From contig JAFJTR010000011.1 of NCBI GenBank assembly GCA_022559985.1, positions 248,001-312,000 of the forward strand: a DNA stretch of 64,000 bases, written 5' to 3'. Made by a program: the position numbers and the translations under genes. Of the stretch, positions 19,798-31,494 are shown one piece after another; the first letter of the stretch is position 1; the number at the start of each line of letters is the position of its first letter. The notes under the pieces were generated by a model. The model worked only from the letters and a program-made list of their open reading frames with translations. It was not told where the DNA came from and ran no database searches. Source of the DNA: Parastagonospora avenae f. sp. tritici 18332-5 (taxonomy: Eukaryota > Ascomycota > Dothideomycetes > Pleosporales > Phaeosphaeriaceae).

Positions 19798-20354
19798 ATG
19801 AGTGCACCGACGGATCAGCAGGCGGCGCCGTCTTCGGGCGTTACGCCGGAGGGCATTGAGAGGAAGTTGAAGGAGGGATTGGGCGCGGTGTATGTGGAGA
19901 TTGCGGACCTGAGTGGTATGTGAAGCTTTTTATCCTCTACACAGTGTTTTGCTATTTGAACTCTGTCTTTGATGTTTGTGTTCTTGCTTCTTCAATCGAT
20001 CTTTTTGGTCAATCTCAAACACCCCGCAGTGTATATAAACTACATTCACACACCGCAAATGGGAGCAAGAGACTGGGAAGTGCGAATCAATTTCAGCTCA
20101 TTGTAGCAGCACTAGGCGTTTGATCCGTTCACCTCTTGAATTCACATATTGGTCATCTGAAGCTAAACCCCCAACCAGGCGGATGCGGCCAAATGTACGA
20201 AGCCATCATTGTCTCACCCCAGTTCACCAAGAAGACAACACTAGCCCGCCACCGCCTCGTCAACTCTACACTCAAGGACGAAATCGCCGCAATACATGCT
20301 TGGACGCCAAAGTGCCATACGCCAGAAGAGTGGGAGAAGAAGAAACCGCAATGA
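19798..20354 (+). CDS. BolA-like protein
   Basis: Exons 19798-19915 and 20179-20354, joined across a 263-bp intron (donor GTATGT, acceptor ACCAG), unusually long for this window; 97 residues. Splicing gives EIADLSG-GCGQMYEAIIVSP, the core BolA strand-turn. The conserved RHRLVN helix, IHAWTPKCHTPEEW and the conserved His follow. BolA proteins work with monothiol glutaredoxins in handling Fe-S clusters. The GCGQMYE turn resembles mitochondrial BOLA3, whereas the TPEEW tail resembles cytosolic BOLA2, so the compartment is uncertain. An in-frame ATG at 19735 would add 21 residues without an obvious targeting peptide; I prefer 19798. Confidence 0.88.
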
Positions 20355-20502
20355 AACCGTGGATGACTCATGACTTACGATTTTTGGTATCGGGAGAGGA
20401 TTAGCTAGGAAGGGAGGGAATGATGGGGTTTTGAGGACTTGAAAGATGTGTATATTCGAATTATCAACCAATGTATATGGTCCGAATTCTATGAGCACAC
20501 AT

Positions 20503-22633
20503 CTAACTCAACAACACTCTAATCTCCCCACTCGTCCTCGGGAACAAATCCCTCAACCCCGGCTCCTGCTCTTCATCCTCCTTATCCTCATCATACGTCA
20601 GATCATCCGCTGCAATAACCTTACTTTCCACTACCTCAAAGTCCTCGCAAAAGCTAGCCGCCGCCTCTTCCGTGATGTCCTGGATCATCTTCCTGTTCTT
20701 CAAGCGCTTGAGATTCTCCGCAGCATCGATGAGTGCGGACGGCAGGAACTCGTCTAGTTGCTGACTCGCGGCAACAAGAGCGTCGCGCTTGAAGGGCTCG
20801 AGCTCGGGGATAGTTTTGAGGCTTTCTTCGTCGTCGGTGATGGGTTCCAGGGCTTCGAGGAGCGTGACAAGACCGGACTCGTGGAGGAGGAATTGGTGCT
20901 GGTAGTCGACGAGTTGCGCGACTTGTTCGGAGATGGTGTCCTCCAGTTCCTCGACGCGCTCGCTGGCGAAAGTGTATACTGAGAGGACGTCTTTCGCTGC
21001 GAAAAGGCAGTTGATGGCGAAGACAGCACTGTCAGGTTGCTGGAGGCCTTTCTGCAGATTGACGCAGCCGCTCATGAAGGGATCGAGTGCTTCTGCTAGG
21101 ACAGCTTGGAAACCCTGTTCCTGATCCTCGGCGCCCGCGGATGATGTATCGTAGCTCTTCGCAAGTACTTTGAGCATCTGTAGTGCGTCGTCGAGGAAGT
21201 CTGGAGGCGACAGATCCGGGGGTGGAACGGCAATGTCACTCTGCACTGCGGCAACGTAGTCTCGCATGTTGGCGCGGAATTGGCGCATTGCGGACGCTGC
21301 TAGCGTGGTGAAGACTTCTAACAAGTCCGAGTCTGTTCCAAGCAGCTTCGCAAACATGCCCTTGTAGAAGCCGATCAGGTTGGCGATTTTGTAAGCTAGA
21401 GTTGCATCGTCGTGGCTTTGGACGACTTGTTCAGTGCGCTGCCGTAACACGCGCACGACACTGGTCAAGTCGCGGCTGACAAGCTGGCTCAGAGCTTTCC
21501 TCCCGTCGAAGATCTCGGCCTTCTCATCTTTCAGCCAGGGCTCACTCTCGAGGCCCTCCTGAATGGAGCGTTTGATCTCATCGCCGTCTGAGATGAACAG
21601 GTTCTCCAACGCTTCTCGCTCTGAAACTGTGGTCGAATGAACCCATGCAAGCATGTCTCCGACATAACGTAGAGGATCATGAGCTTGAAACTCTATAGGC
21701 TTGGTGGCAATGTGCTCCGAATCTGAGGCTGATCCAGTCAACGCAGAGTGGAACGAGTCTGACAAGATGGACTCGCGCGCTTCGGCGAAAGAGTCCAGGC
21801 AGCTCTGGAATAGCGTAGGGCGTTCTGCAAGCACACGCAGAGACCGCCTCACGGAAGCGCTGATCTGCGGGTTCTCCAGATCAAGAGTTTTGAACTCGCG
21901 CTGGATCCACCGGTACAATTTCTGGAAGGCAGCGTTGAGCTGCTTGGAGCTCTGTTCCAGGATCTCCAATCCAAGTCGCTGGTCTTCAGTTCCTAGTAGC
22001 ACTTGACAGTCGTGATGAATCTTCTTCACACGTGTCAGGACTTGGAAGAACTCCTCATTGACAGGCTCGGCAGTGGAAGTCAAGACACTGGCATCTTCAT
22101 CGGAGACAAGGAAATGAGAATTGAAGGCCTGCAAGATTTGCTGCTTGCTTTCGACCTGCTTCCGCTGGTTGATAAGACCAGTAGCTTCTTCCAGCACAGG
22201 TCCAGTCTCTTTGTTTGCAGCTGCGATGTGGCTTCTCATGTCAGCGCAGTAGCTGTTCAAGCTGCTGATCGCTGTGCCAATGCGCTTCAGTTGCTGCCAC
22301 ATTTCAGCAAAGTCACCCAACACAAATCGACTGCCATACCTCTGCAACCTGCCCAAAGTCCTTGACAATCTCGCCATTGCATTCGATCACCTCCTTCTGC
22401 ACGCCCAGCCGAATTTGACGTCTGGTCTCTGCGGTATTGCGCACTCCGCGAGCATCGAGCGTTTCCAGAGCGTCACGTATTTCCAGATCTGCGTATGAAG
22501 CGGACAGCACACTCGTGATGCGGCTCGACAAGGCATTCGCGCCACGGGAGGCACTACCTAGCAACGGCGTAGCTGGCGAGAGAACATCTCCGGAGGCGTG
22601 CGTTCCACGCTCCTGGAAATAGCTCACCGACAT
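20503..22633 (-). CDS. COG6: Conserved oligomeric Golgi complex subunit 6
   Basis: Exons 22633-22340 and 22293-20503, with a 46-bp intron (donor GTATGG, acceptor GGCAG); 694 residues. The start is the ATG at 22633 (MSVSYFQERGTHAS); upstream only a GTG continues the frame. The splice joins KDFGQVAE-QLKRIGTAISSLN, a conserved COG6 block. The N-terminal third is helical (ALSSRITSVLSASYADLEIR to LQAFNSHFLVSDED), followed by the long helical-bundle body (FFQVLTRVKKIHHDCQVLLG; LRYVGDMLAWVHSTTVSERE). COG6 belongs to lobe B of the COG tether, which captures retrograde vesicles at the Golgi. It is convergent with the BolA gene across 148 bp and divergent to ATG9. Confidence 0.93.
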
Positions 22634-22969
22634 ATCTGGTGGGTGTTGTGACTTGAGGCCAGCGAGCGGCCATATGTGTGCCACTTCGGGAAAGGTGCAG
22701 CCGAGGCCGCAGGCTTATCGATAGGCGGCGCGTCACCTGTATGCATCACTCAATGGCCGTCCCATGACTGGAGCATTCACCACTTCCACCACCTCTCCGT
22801 GAGATATGACTACAGACTAAGACGAATTTGAACTTGGTGGGGCTGTACCGGCAGTTTTGGAGATCACGTCTCCCATTCCCTCACCCGACTGCCCTTCCAA
22901 CGCTCACACAGGCCCCACCCGGCCACGCGCCCCCGCCGTTGCCTCAGTATCTAGTAGCAACAGCACACC
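22634..22969. other. Divergent promoter, COG6 (-) and ATG9 (+)
   Basis: 336 bp, with a CCCC/CGCC-rich stretch just before the ATG9 start. No TATA box or RNA gene seen. Confidence 0.5.
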
Positions 22970-25672
22970 ATGATGGCGTCAAATCTGCTGTCTAGGCTTC
23001 TGCCGTCTGCGTCAGATGATCTCCTTGAGCAAGACGCGTCTAACAACCAAAACCACCGCACATCTTCCTCTACCGACGAGCGACCTGATATGGACATAGA
23101 CGAGGAGAACTTTGGGGCTCGCTTTGAGGCACAGGACCTGAACGACCTACTAGCCGAAGCCTCTTCAAGCCATATGACGACCGAGAGCCGCGCCGTCTCT
23201 CCAGAGGCAAGACGCCCCGCCCCGCCCGGGATCAATACAGCAGCCCGGGCATCCGCATGGAGACAGCCTGCTCCAGCTCGAGCAGTGCCTTTGGATGACG
23301 ACGATGATGTGCCCCAGTCATTATTATTAGAAGGGGGCCTCGATCCACCGCCGAACCCACACCAGCGCTCAGACGGCCTACCGCCACCAGTGCCCGGCCC
23401 TTCGACGAGACACACGCGAGCGCAGTGGGAAACCACACGGCAACAACAGCGGCTACATGGAGAGGATGGGAGGGGCACACCCGTGCGAGACTGGGGTGCT
23501 ATTGGGAGAGGGGGCCAGTTCACTGCCGATCCAAAGGAGAAAGCCTCGTGGCTGTGGGTGAACCAGACGGACCTCGATACATACATGCGTGAGGTATACG
23601 AATACTATGTCGGCAGCGGGATCTACTCGATGGTCTTGCGGCGGGCACTATCACTGATGCAATCTGCCTTCGTCGTTGGGTTCATGACCTTTCTTGGCTG
23701 GTGCATCGACTACTCAAAGCTCTCTGGTAGCAACAAATTAAGCCAGGTGCTAGTGCCCAAATGTACAAAAGAGATACATGGATTCTGGATATTCGCGCTA
23801 TGGGTATTCACCATCTACTGGCTGTACTCGTTCTATGGATTGCTTACGGACATTCCACGGCTACGAGCTATGCATGACTTCTACCACTACCTCCTCGACG
23901 TCCCCGACCGCGACATACAAACAATACAATGGCAGCAGATTGTGAGCAGGATCATGGCTCTGCGAGATTTGAACTTGACGACGGCCTCGAACTTATCGCC
24001 CGAGACTCGCAAGCTGCTCGACTCGAAGAGCAGGCAGCGGTTAGATGCAGTGGACATTGCAAGTCGCCTGATGCGGCGCGACAACTACCTGATCGCGCTG
24101 TTCAACAAAGAGATTTTGGATGTAACAGTGCCCATACCATTTCTTGGGAACCGATTCATATTTTCGGAGACGACCGGATGGCATGTCAATCTCGCAGTGA
24201 TGGAGTTTGTCTTCAGTGGCCCGAACGGACAGTTCAACCAGGACTTTCTGAAAGAAAGGAACCGACGAGAGCTTGTAAGAAGACTCAAGGGCCGCTTCTT
24301 CTGGACCGGCATAATCAGCATCATCTGCGCGCCCTTCGCAGTGGTCTTCGTCCTGGCATCGTATCTGTTCAAGTACTTCACCGAATACCACAAAGATCCT
24401 GGCCAGCTGAGCAACCGCGACTTCACCACATTTGCGCAGTGGAAGTTCCGCGAGTTCAACGAGCTTCCGCATCTGTTCAATCGCCGTCGCAATATGGCGT
24501 ATCCCTACGCCAACCTGTATTTGGCAGGGTTTCCAAAGGATAAGACGGAACAGATATCATCATTTGTAGCTTTCATTGCAGGAGCTTTTGCATTCGTCCT
24601 TGTCGCCTTCACACTGCTCGACTCTGAGCTGTTCCTCACTTTTGAGATCTCCCCAGGGAAAACTGCCATTTTCTGGATTGGTGTTCTGACGACAATTTAC
24701 CGCGTTGCTCGAGGGAGCAGTCCGCAGGAAGATCAGGTCACAGATCCGTCCTACTACCTCGAACACGTCATCTACCACACTCGCTACAAGCCAGACTCAT
24801 GGCAGGACCGATTACATACAGATGAGGTCCGGGCTGAGTTTGCGAAGTTGTATCAACCAAAGATTCTCATCTTCGCCGAGGAGATCCTGAGTATGGTCGT
24901 CACGCCATTCCTGCTCATGTTCCGCCTGCCACAGTGCAGTGAGCGTATCGTCGACTTCTTCCGCGAGTTCTCAATTGTAGTCGACGGGCTGGGCGTCACT
25001 TGCTCATACTCCATGTTCCCGTTCAAGAAAGGCACGCAGAACGTCAACAACGCACCTGCGAACCGAGGTGGCACACACAGAGACGACGGTGACCTACGCG
25101 ACGACTACTTCATGGCCAAGGACAACAAGATGCTAGCATCGTACTACGGCTTCCTCGACACATACGCAACAACGGGCAAAGGTAATAGTGCCCGCCTCCC
25201 AGGCCGCGCAGGCTTCCACCCTCCACCACAATTCCCCAACACTTTCGGCGCCATGTCTCAGACCGCCCAGCCAGTCGACATGGGCGCTCGCGGCACTAGT
25301 CGAGGGCCAGCAGGTCGTCAGCCACTGCAACGCCGCACACCAAGATCCGGGCCCACGGGACGAGACGAGCCCATCGCATCTGTCCTCCTCGATCCCCATC
25401 ACCAGCCGTCGTCAGCGTCTATACTGCGCGGCTCACCACGTGCGGGGCCGTCAGGAAGATACAGGACGCCTTTGCAACCTGTAGCAGACACGCCTGGCAG
25501 GCGCATCGAAGAGGAGAGTACGATTGGCGATTCGTGGCGCACGAGTAGGCTGGCACAGGATGACGATGAAGAGGAGGAGGCGCCAGGAGCGAATAGAGGT
25601 GGTGTTTTGCAGTTGTTGCAGCAGTTTTCAAAGGCACAGGCTGAGGGTAGGGGAGCAGGTGTTGGGGTTTGA
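22970..25672 (+). CDS. ATG9: Autophagy-related protein 9 (lipid scramblase)
   Basis: Intronless, 900 residues from ATG 22970. ATG9 is the only multispanning membrane protein of the core autophagy machinery; its vesicles seed the phagophore and it scrambles lipids between leaflets. A disordered acidic N-terminus (1-190) leads to the conserved core starting at KASWLWVNQTDLDTYMREVY. Membrane segments are visible at about 223-240 (SAFVVGFMTFLGWCI), 265-290 (FWIFALWVFTIYWLYSFYGL), 440-465 (FFWTGIISIICAPFAVVFVL), 525-545 and 565-580. The signatures YHYLLDVPD, NYLIALFNK and LVTPF-like VVTPFLLMFRLP with CSYSMFPF are present. The C-terminal tail (about 690-900) is Pro/Arg-rich and disordered. The length is close to that of other filamentous fungi. 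Confidence 0.96.
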   Translation: MMASNLLSRLLPSASDDLLEQDASNNQNHRTSSSTDERPDMDIDEENFGARFEAQDLNDLLAEASSSHMTTESRAVSPEARRPAPPGINTAARASAWRQPAPARAVPLDDDDDVPQSLLLEGGLDPPPNPHQRSDGLPPPVPGPSTRHTRAQWETTRQQQRLHGEDGRGTPVRDWGAIGRGGQFTADPKEKASWLWVNQTDLDTYMREVYEYYVGSGIYSMVLRRALSLMQSAFVVGFMTFLGWCIDYSKLSGSNKLSQVLVPKCTKEIHGFWIFALWVFTIYWLYSFYGLLTDIPRLRAMHDFYHYLLDVPDRDIQTIQWQQIVSRIMALRDLNLTTASNLSPETRKLLDSKSRQRLDAVDIASRLMRRDNYLIALFNKEILDVTVPIPFLGNRFIFSETTGWHVNLAVMEFVFSGPNGQFNQDFLKERNRRELVRRLKGRFFWTGIISIICAPFAVVFVLASYLFKYFTEYHKDPGQLSNRDFTTFAQWKFREFNELPHLFNRRRNMAYPYANLYLAGFPKDKTEQISSFVAFIAGAFAFVLVAFTLLDSELFLTFEISPGKTAIFWIGVLTTIYRVARGSSPQEDQVTDPSYYLEHVIYHTRYKPDSWQDRLHTDEVRAEFAKLYQPKILIFAEEILSMVVTPFLLMFRLPQCSERIVDFFREFSIVVDGLGVTCSYSMFPFKKGTQNVNNAPANRGGTHRDDGDLRDDYFMAKDNKMLASYYGFLDTYATTGKGNSARLPGRAGFHPPPQFPNTFGAMSQTAQPVDMGARGTSRGPAGRQPLQRRTPRSGPTGRDEPIASVLLDPHHQPSSASILRGSPRAGPSGRYRTPLQPVADTPGRRIEEESTIGDSWRTSRLAQDDDEEEEAPGANRGGVLQLLQQFSKAQAEGRGAGVGV

Positions 25673-26167
25673 TTGTTCGCAGCGCATTGTATTGGCGTTT
25701 TTGGTTTGACTTCGTTCATATAGCGCAACGCATATACCAGTACTACAAGTGTGAGGCGAGAGGGAGTATTGCTGAATAGCATGGCATAATAGCAATGTCG
25801 CGGTTTAAAATCATGGCTTGAGATGTGAGGTGGGCGTGCAGCAGTATGGTAATGGGACTGCTCATATACTTCTAATCTGAGCAAGCCGCATATAAATATA
25901 AGCATTTAGGAGGTCTGTATAGCCACGTGCTGTGGGTTCACTTGAAAGGCCGGGGCACACAAGATCTTCTTTAACATCACGAGAACAGGATTGTTTGTTA
26001 TCTCATTGTCATTGTCAGGCTGAAATCGGTCGTTGTCTACAGCTAAATCCCGTAGATGCTCTTCCTCAAACCTTCATCCATGACTGGAGAGGAGGAAAAC
26101 AAAATCACGCCATAACCGGTATCCCATTTGACCCATGATCATCTGCATACGTCATCACCACCACAAC
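25673..26167. other. Convergent spacer, ATG9 and RPL10
   Basis: About 0.5 kb of 3' flanks from both genes; no coding or RNA feature seen. Confidence 0.6.
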
Positions 26168-26948
26168 CTAAGCCTCAGCAGAGAAAGCATCGGGGAAGCG
26201 GCGCATGTTCTGGGCGAGGTTGCCCTTGTTGCGGAGGAACTGGACGTAGGCACCGTCGATCTTGATCCTGCCCTCCTGGCGCTTCTCGACGTACTCCTCG
26301 CGGCGGAGAGGGGTGAAACCCCAGTTGCGGGAGACGATGATCTTTTGGCGACCCGGGAACTGCAGAATGTTAGATTTTGACGTTGACTACACAAAGAGCA
26401 ACAGATGCGACGTACCTTGTACTGGCAACGCCTCAGAGCCTCGAGGGCAGTGGCGCGGTGGGAGTCCCTGGTTCGGACGGACATGAGGATCTGGCCGATG
26501 TTCACACGAGCGACAAGACCGTTGGGCTTGCCGAAAGCGCCACGCATACCGGTTTGAAGCCTATCGGCTCCGGCGCACGACAACATCTTGTTGATACGGA
26601 CGACGTGGTAGGGGTGGACACGGATGCGCATGTGGAAACCTTCCTTTCCGGCGACCTTGACGAGATACTTGTTGGCGCAAATACGGGCGGCCTCTAGAGC
26701 CTCGGAGGACAGCTGCTCATACTCGTTGGAGACAAGGTGAATGCAGAGGGGGAAGTCATCGACGTTCGCCTTCTTGCGGCCGAGATCGAAGATGCGGATC
26801 TTGGCGTCAGGTACACCACGGTTGAACCTGCTCTTGGGGTACTGGAGTCCCGTCAGTCTGCCACTCCTCCTCGCTATTCAGACTTTCTTGTTCGACGTAC
26901 GGGCTTGTTCTTGCAGTAGCGGTAGCAACGGGCTGGACGACGTGCCAT
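26168..26948 (-). CDS. RPL10: 60S ribosomal protein L10 (uL16)
   Basis: Exons 26948-26901, 26841-26416 and 26359-26168 (introns of 59 and 56 bp, both donors GTACGT); 221 residues, the same length as the yeast protein. The joined sequence begins [28 protein letters not shown] and ends FPDAFSAEA. The P-site loop region RLQTGMRGAFGKP and the rRNA-binding block HMRIRVHPYHVVRINKMLSCAGADR are intact. uL16 is added late in the cytoplasm, where it completes the peptidyl-transferase neighbourhood and enables Nmd3 release. It is followed upstream on the same strand by RPL30, so two ribosomal protein genes are neighbours here. Confidence 0.97.
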
Positions 26949-27513
26949 TGTGACGACTTTTAACCTTCACAAATCAAGTGAGTGCGTATTCGGCGGTAGA
27001 AGGAGTGTGGGCGAGTGCGCAAACTGCTCGGATGGATCAGCAAGAGTCTCGTAGCAGGAAATGGGGTTGATAGCCGTACCTTACCCTGTATTTAAGTGTT
27101 AGTTGTGGTGACGGAGGAGTCAGAGTCGATGTCGCCGCTGTACAGGATGATTGGAAATCGCGGTGGGCGGCAGCGCCCCACATTAATTGGACGTTAAGCG
27201 AGCGTGCTTGATAAGCATGGCACCTTCGGGCACCGAACCTTTGCCGATAATGCGATAATGCGATATTGCGACAAAACGGTTTCAAACAGTGCTCTGACGC
27301 CACTCAGGTCAGCCATCACAGGTCATTCACGAGTTTCACGTAATCACCACGAGTCCCACGTGTCAAATTATGCATTCACGACAACTCAAAGAAAGAAGAA
27401 AACATAGACAAAGAACACGATGCTTCATTTTGTCATTCATTGAAGATCGTCATCAGCGAGAACGCCGTGCGTGGTATCATGTCTATCTGCCTTTTTGCCC
27501 TGCATGCATCTTT
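26949..27513. other. RPL10 promoter region and RPL30 3' flank
   Basis: 565 bp with no credible frame. A 5' UTR intron for RPL10 is possible (GTAAGG-like and TACAG strings occur near 27080 on the minus strand) but cannot be settled by eye. Confidence 0.5.
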
Positions 27514-28134
27514 CTACTCGGTGCTTGTGGTCAGGATGTCCGAGTCACCTATTACGCGTTAGCCCGTTCATGCGAGTATGACTCCAGGTTTGAACTTACC
27601 AGCATCGATGATGGCCATGGTGGAGCAGCGGAAGAGCTTACCGCAAGCGGTACCCAGCTCAATCTGTGTCGCAGTATGTTAGTGGCAGCCCTCCGAAGTC
27701 ATAATCGGACCTCTTCTCAGGGCCAGCCCTCAGAGAACACCCAGTGTGCGCCAGAGTATCTCGTCGTTAGGCCATGAGAATGGATCGGGATGTGGTACGT
27801 ACGTTGTTTCCGGAGAAGTGGTGGACTGTTGACTGTTAGTATTCTGCAACGCTTTGTATTCGTTTGGAGGGACATACCAGAGGTCTTGGAAAGCATGGCG
27901 TAGTACTCGAGCTCAGACTTCCTCAGAGGGGGAGTGTTACCAGCAATGATGACGAGCTTGGCCTTGCCGGTACGCAGGCTCTTGAGGGTCGACTTGTAAC
28001 CGAGGGTGACCCTACGAAGGTCAGTATTGCGCTCTTCTCGATATGCACTTCCAAACGTACTTTCCGGACTTCATCACAAGCGCCAGGCGCGAGTTGATGG
28101 AGTCGGCGGTTCTCTTGCTCTTCTTGGGTGCCAT
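27514..28134 (-). CDS. RPL30: 60S ribosomal protein L30 (eL30)
   Basis: Five exons on the minus strand: 28134-28061, 28011-27878, 27825-27803, 27663-27600 and 27548-27514; 109 residues. Introns are 49, 52, 139 and 51 bp, each with GT and AG ends in frame. Joined protein blocks are MAPKKSKRTADSINSRLALV, then KVTLGYKSTLKSLRTGKAKL, IIAGNTPPLRKSELEYYAML, SKTS-VHHFSGNN-IELGTACGK and TMAIIDA-GDSDILTTSTE. All match eL30, which sits at the subunit interface of the 60S. The third coding exon is only 23 nt (encoding VHHFSGNN with its borders), so automated gene callers may miss it. In yeast this protein autoregulates its own splicing; whether it does so here is unknown. Confidence 0.95.
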
Positions 28135-28585
28135 CTCTGCGCTCAGGAGTGTATATGTAAATGTTCCTGGGGGTGTTGTTGCGCTCCGGTTGAGTTCGTT
28201 AGTGATCGTTCAAGAGGCGCAAAATCTGGTGTGGAACTTAGCCGACGCCAAGATTTGCACTAGTCTTAGTCAGCGCTCCACTTCGACTAGCTCTCTGACC
28301 AGCAACACATCACCTTCTTTGAGAACCGCAGTCGTATATTGAATACTCTCATGGGATTGAGTTTGCATGGTGATTAGATGAATCATATCCAATATGTGCA
28401 ATTAACAGCGATGAAGACTATATAGCGCTACGACCAACTCCTCACGCCGACGACTATCTATGCCACCAACACCAATGTCGTCCCTGTTCTCAATTTCCCC
28501 ATATGGTATCATGCATGTCATCCGAATGTATCCAAACATTTCTTTCTCTCTGTGTCCTTCCGCCCATCATACAACCATGCCATGC
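28135..28585. other. RPL30 promoter region and MCM2 3' flank
   Basis: 451 bp; a TATATAG-type string near 28418 lies about 285 bp upstream of the RPL30 ATG. Nothing else recognised. Confidence 0.5.
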
Positions 28586-31277
28586 CTAAGCAGCTGCCCT
28601 TGCCTGTCGACCTCCACGGGCGGGAGCTCGAACAGCACCCGGCCTGTTGAGCGTATACTTTGCAAACGTCCGCTGAAGGGCTTTTTTCGCGCTGACCTTT
28701 TGCGATCCAATGAATGACTCGACTGTAATAGCAATGGCGCGATCAATGTCCAAGGAAGAGCAGTAATCTGACAAGCGCATCTTGCAGAAAGACTCTGCGA
28801 TACGCATGATAGCTTCAAGATGACGGACCTGCAACGTGTTAGTGAGCTGTTCGTGATTATAGGAATGATGAACTCACTGTGATAGGATAAGCTCCAGTTG
28901 CCATGGACTCGCGGCGCATGTCTGCGAAGAGACGAGCAACCTTGTCTTGGTCGATTTGGTACAGCTTGGGATTGCAGTTTTCTCGCGCGTACAGAATGTA
29001 TTTTCGCAGCAGCTCTTGTGGAATCTCGCCAGCTCGTATCTGGGATTCGGAGTCAACTTCCATACCATCGGCGCCCTCACCGTCCTGAGTTGCGCCGCTC
29101 TGCGAGGCCTTGCCTTTGTCTGAAAAGCCGTATGAAGAGTTTACGGTATTGTGTGCTCGGCCGTGGGATTTGACAACGAATTTCGCGAGGCGTTCGTCCT
29201 CGGCTGGATCCACAGTATCGCGGACTACACACAGGATGTCAAATCGAGACAAGATGGGCTCAGTCAACTCCACATTCTGCGAAAAGGGAATCGTCGAGTT
29301 GTAGCGACCGCCGATAGGATTAGCAGCTGCTACGATCGCGCATCGTGCCTGTAGTGTAGTGACGATACCAGCCTTGGAGATGGAAATAGTCTGCTGCTCC
29401 ATGGCTTCGTGAATGGATGTTCTGTCTTGATCGTTCATCTTGTCAAACTCGTCGATCAGGCAAGTACCCTTATCAGCCAGCACAAGTGCTCCACCTTCCA
29501 ATGTCCATTCGCTGGTCATTGGGTCTCGACGGACAGAGGCTGTGAGACCAACAGCAGAAGCACCTTGACCTGTTGCAAAAACAGCGCGGTGGGCAGTCTT
29601 CTCGACGAACTTCAGGACTTGAGACTTTGCTGTACCGGGATCTCCGAGAAGCAGGACATTGATGTCACCACGGATTGAGTGGCGGCCAGGGGCCACCTTG
29701 CTGACACCCCCAAAGAGCGAGAGGGCCACAGCTGTCTTGATGTCTGTATGTCCATAGATGTTGGGTGCGATTGAGTCGATGATCTTGTCAACGATTTTGG
29801 GGTCCTTTGACAGTTTTCTAATCTCCTGCTCGTCCGCTTCTGTAAGCCGGAAACCAGCCAACTGGTCATGCGATTTGACGACATAATTGGCTTCAAGAAT
29901 CGTCGCGAAAACGGGGAAACCGTTCTTGTTGTTCAGTGCAGCGTCGTAGTTGTTTCGGTAGATACCGGTCACCTCAATCTCCTCTCCGGGCTTTGCAGAG
30001 TCGATCAAGTCCCATAGTAGGATAACCTCGCGGTGACGGGGCAGACGACCAGCTGGAACAGTTCCTGGTGACTCCTGCAGGGTCAGTTTCTGGTAATTTC
30101 GATACACCGTGCGCTCAGAGTTGACTGTGAACGGACCCCGCGACTGGCAATTCTGGCAGAAAGAAATCTTGACTTCGACGTTTGAGTCCTGGTGAAACGG
30201 TCCGAGTGTGACACCGCACTTGGTGCAATCGAACTTGACATATTTGAGCTGGGGGAAAACTCCGCTTCGGCGAGTAACAACACCGCTAACACGGACCAAA
30301 CTGTTCAGATGCGATTGACGCAGTTGGCGGAGAGTGTACTGGACCGGGACGTCGGTGATGCGAACGTGTATCTCAGCATGGATGCGCTCGTACTCAGGAT
30401 AGTGTATAAGCACAACCTCCATGGCCACTTGGTCGAAAATCCTGAGCATCTCAGTGGGCGTGTTGGCAAGCCAGAACGCCAAGGTGGCTTTCTGTTCAGC
30501 AAGATGGTCGAAAGAAACCTCTAGAGATTCGGTATTGACCTCACCAAGTGTCTTGATGCGGGTACCATAGACCGAAGTTCCATGCTCATCTGTGTATTCG
30601 GTCAAAAAGGACTTGAACTCACGAGCGATCGTCTTAGCAACTCGGGGTTGGGCAACCCAGTCGGTCAATGTGTTGGCCTTCACATCTGTGAGCGCTTCAA
30701 GCGACAGTTCCTCGTTCATGATGTCTTCTCCCATGTCCATTTCGTCCTCCTCGTCATAGCGATGTCTCCTCACACGTCGACGACCCATGAGATCGGCCAG
30801 GCCGTCCTGTTCGTCTTCATCTGGAAGAAATGCGGCTGGCATACGGCGCCTGGCTTCTTGATCGCGACGATTCAGGCGGCGATCAAGCTCACGCCTCGAA
30901 GCGAGGTCAAGGTCATCGTAATCTCCTTCGTCATCGATACCTTCGCCTTCATAAACATCGTTCTCGCGGGATCTGTAGTCGTTCTCGAAGTCGTCTGCAA
31001 AAAGGTCGATGCCCTCTGCTTCTTCAACCTCTTCGTCCAAGTCGTCAACATCGCGCATCACATCATCATCGTCGAGGAGGTTGGCTTCGTCGTCTTGAGG
31101 CAGCATGGGCGGAGAGGATGCCATTGCTTTGTTTTGTTAGTTTGTTTATACTGTGGCAGTGGGGTCTAACTTACGACTGGACGGCGGGTGTGCCGCTGAA
31201 GAAGGTAAATCGTCATCATCTCGTGTACGCTTGTTATTTCCCCGGCTAGGACCAGCTCCTCGGTTTGCAGAGGACAT
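28586..31277 (-). CDS. MCM2: DNA replication licensing factor MCM2
   Basis: Exons 31277-31175, 31126-28878 and 28828-28586 (introns of 48 and 49 bp); 864 residues, close to yeast (868). The short first exon, found by hand, reads MSSANRGAGPSRGNNKRTRD and joins at HPPSS-PMASSPPMLPQDD. The last splice joins GAYPIT-VRHLEAIMRI. MCM2 is one of six subunits of the CMG replicative helicase. Visible parts are an acidic N-terminal tail (histone-binding and Cdc7-target region in the family), a zinc finger CTKCG...CQNCQ near 332, Walker A GDPGTAKS near 529, Walker B CLIDEFDKM, the arginine finger SRFDIL and the winged-helix C-terminus. Two MluI boxes lie 218 and 244 bp upstream of the ATG, fitting G1/S control. 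Confidence 0.96.
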
Positions 31278-31451
31278 GTTGGAGCGCAGCGGTGAACTAG
31301 GTGTTGTTAGAGTGTGGACTGGGGGAAGGAGGGGCAGGCTCGATCGTCGCAGCCGTCACAATCGGCCCAGGGAAGAAGGCACGAACCTCATAGTGACCTT
31401 AGATACGATGATGGGCCAATATGCGTGCGGTTGAAGTCAGTATGGGCTCAA

Positions 31452-31464
31452 GGGGGGGGGGGGG
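31452..31464 (+). repeat. Homopolymer run of 13 G
   Basis: An uninterrupted poly-G tract in the MCM2/UBR7-like promoter, 30 bp from the first MluI box. Its length may be a sequencing estimate. Confidence 0.7.
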
Positions 31465-31494
31465 TGAGGAAGATCGTGGGTGGGGCTGCCAACC

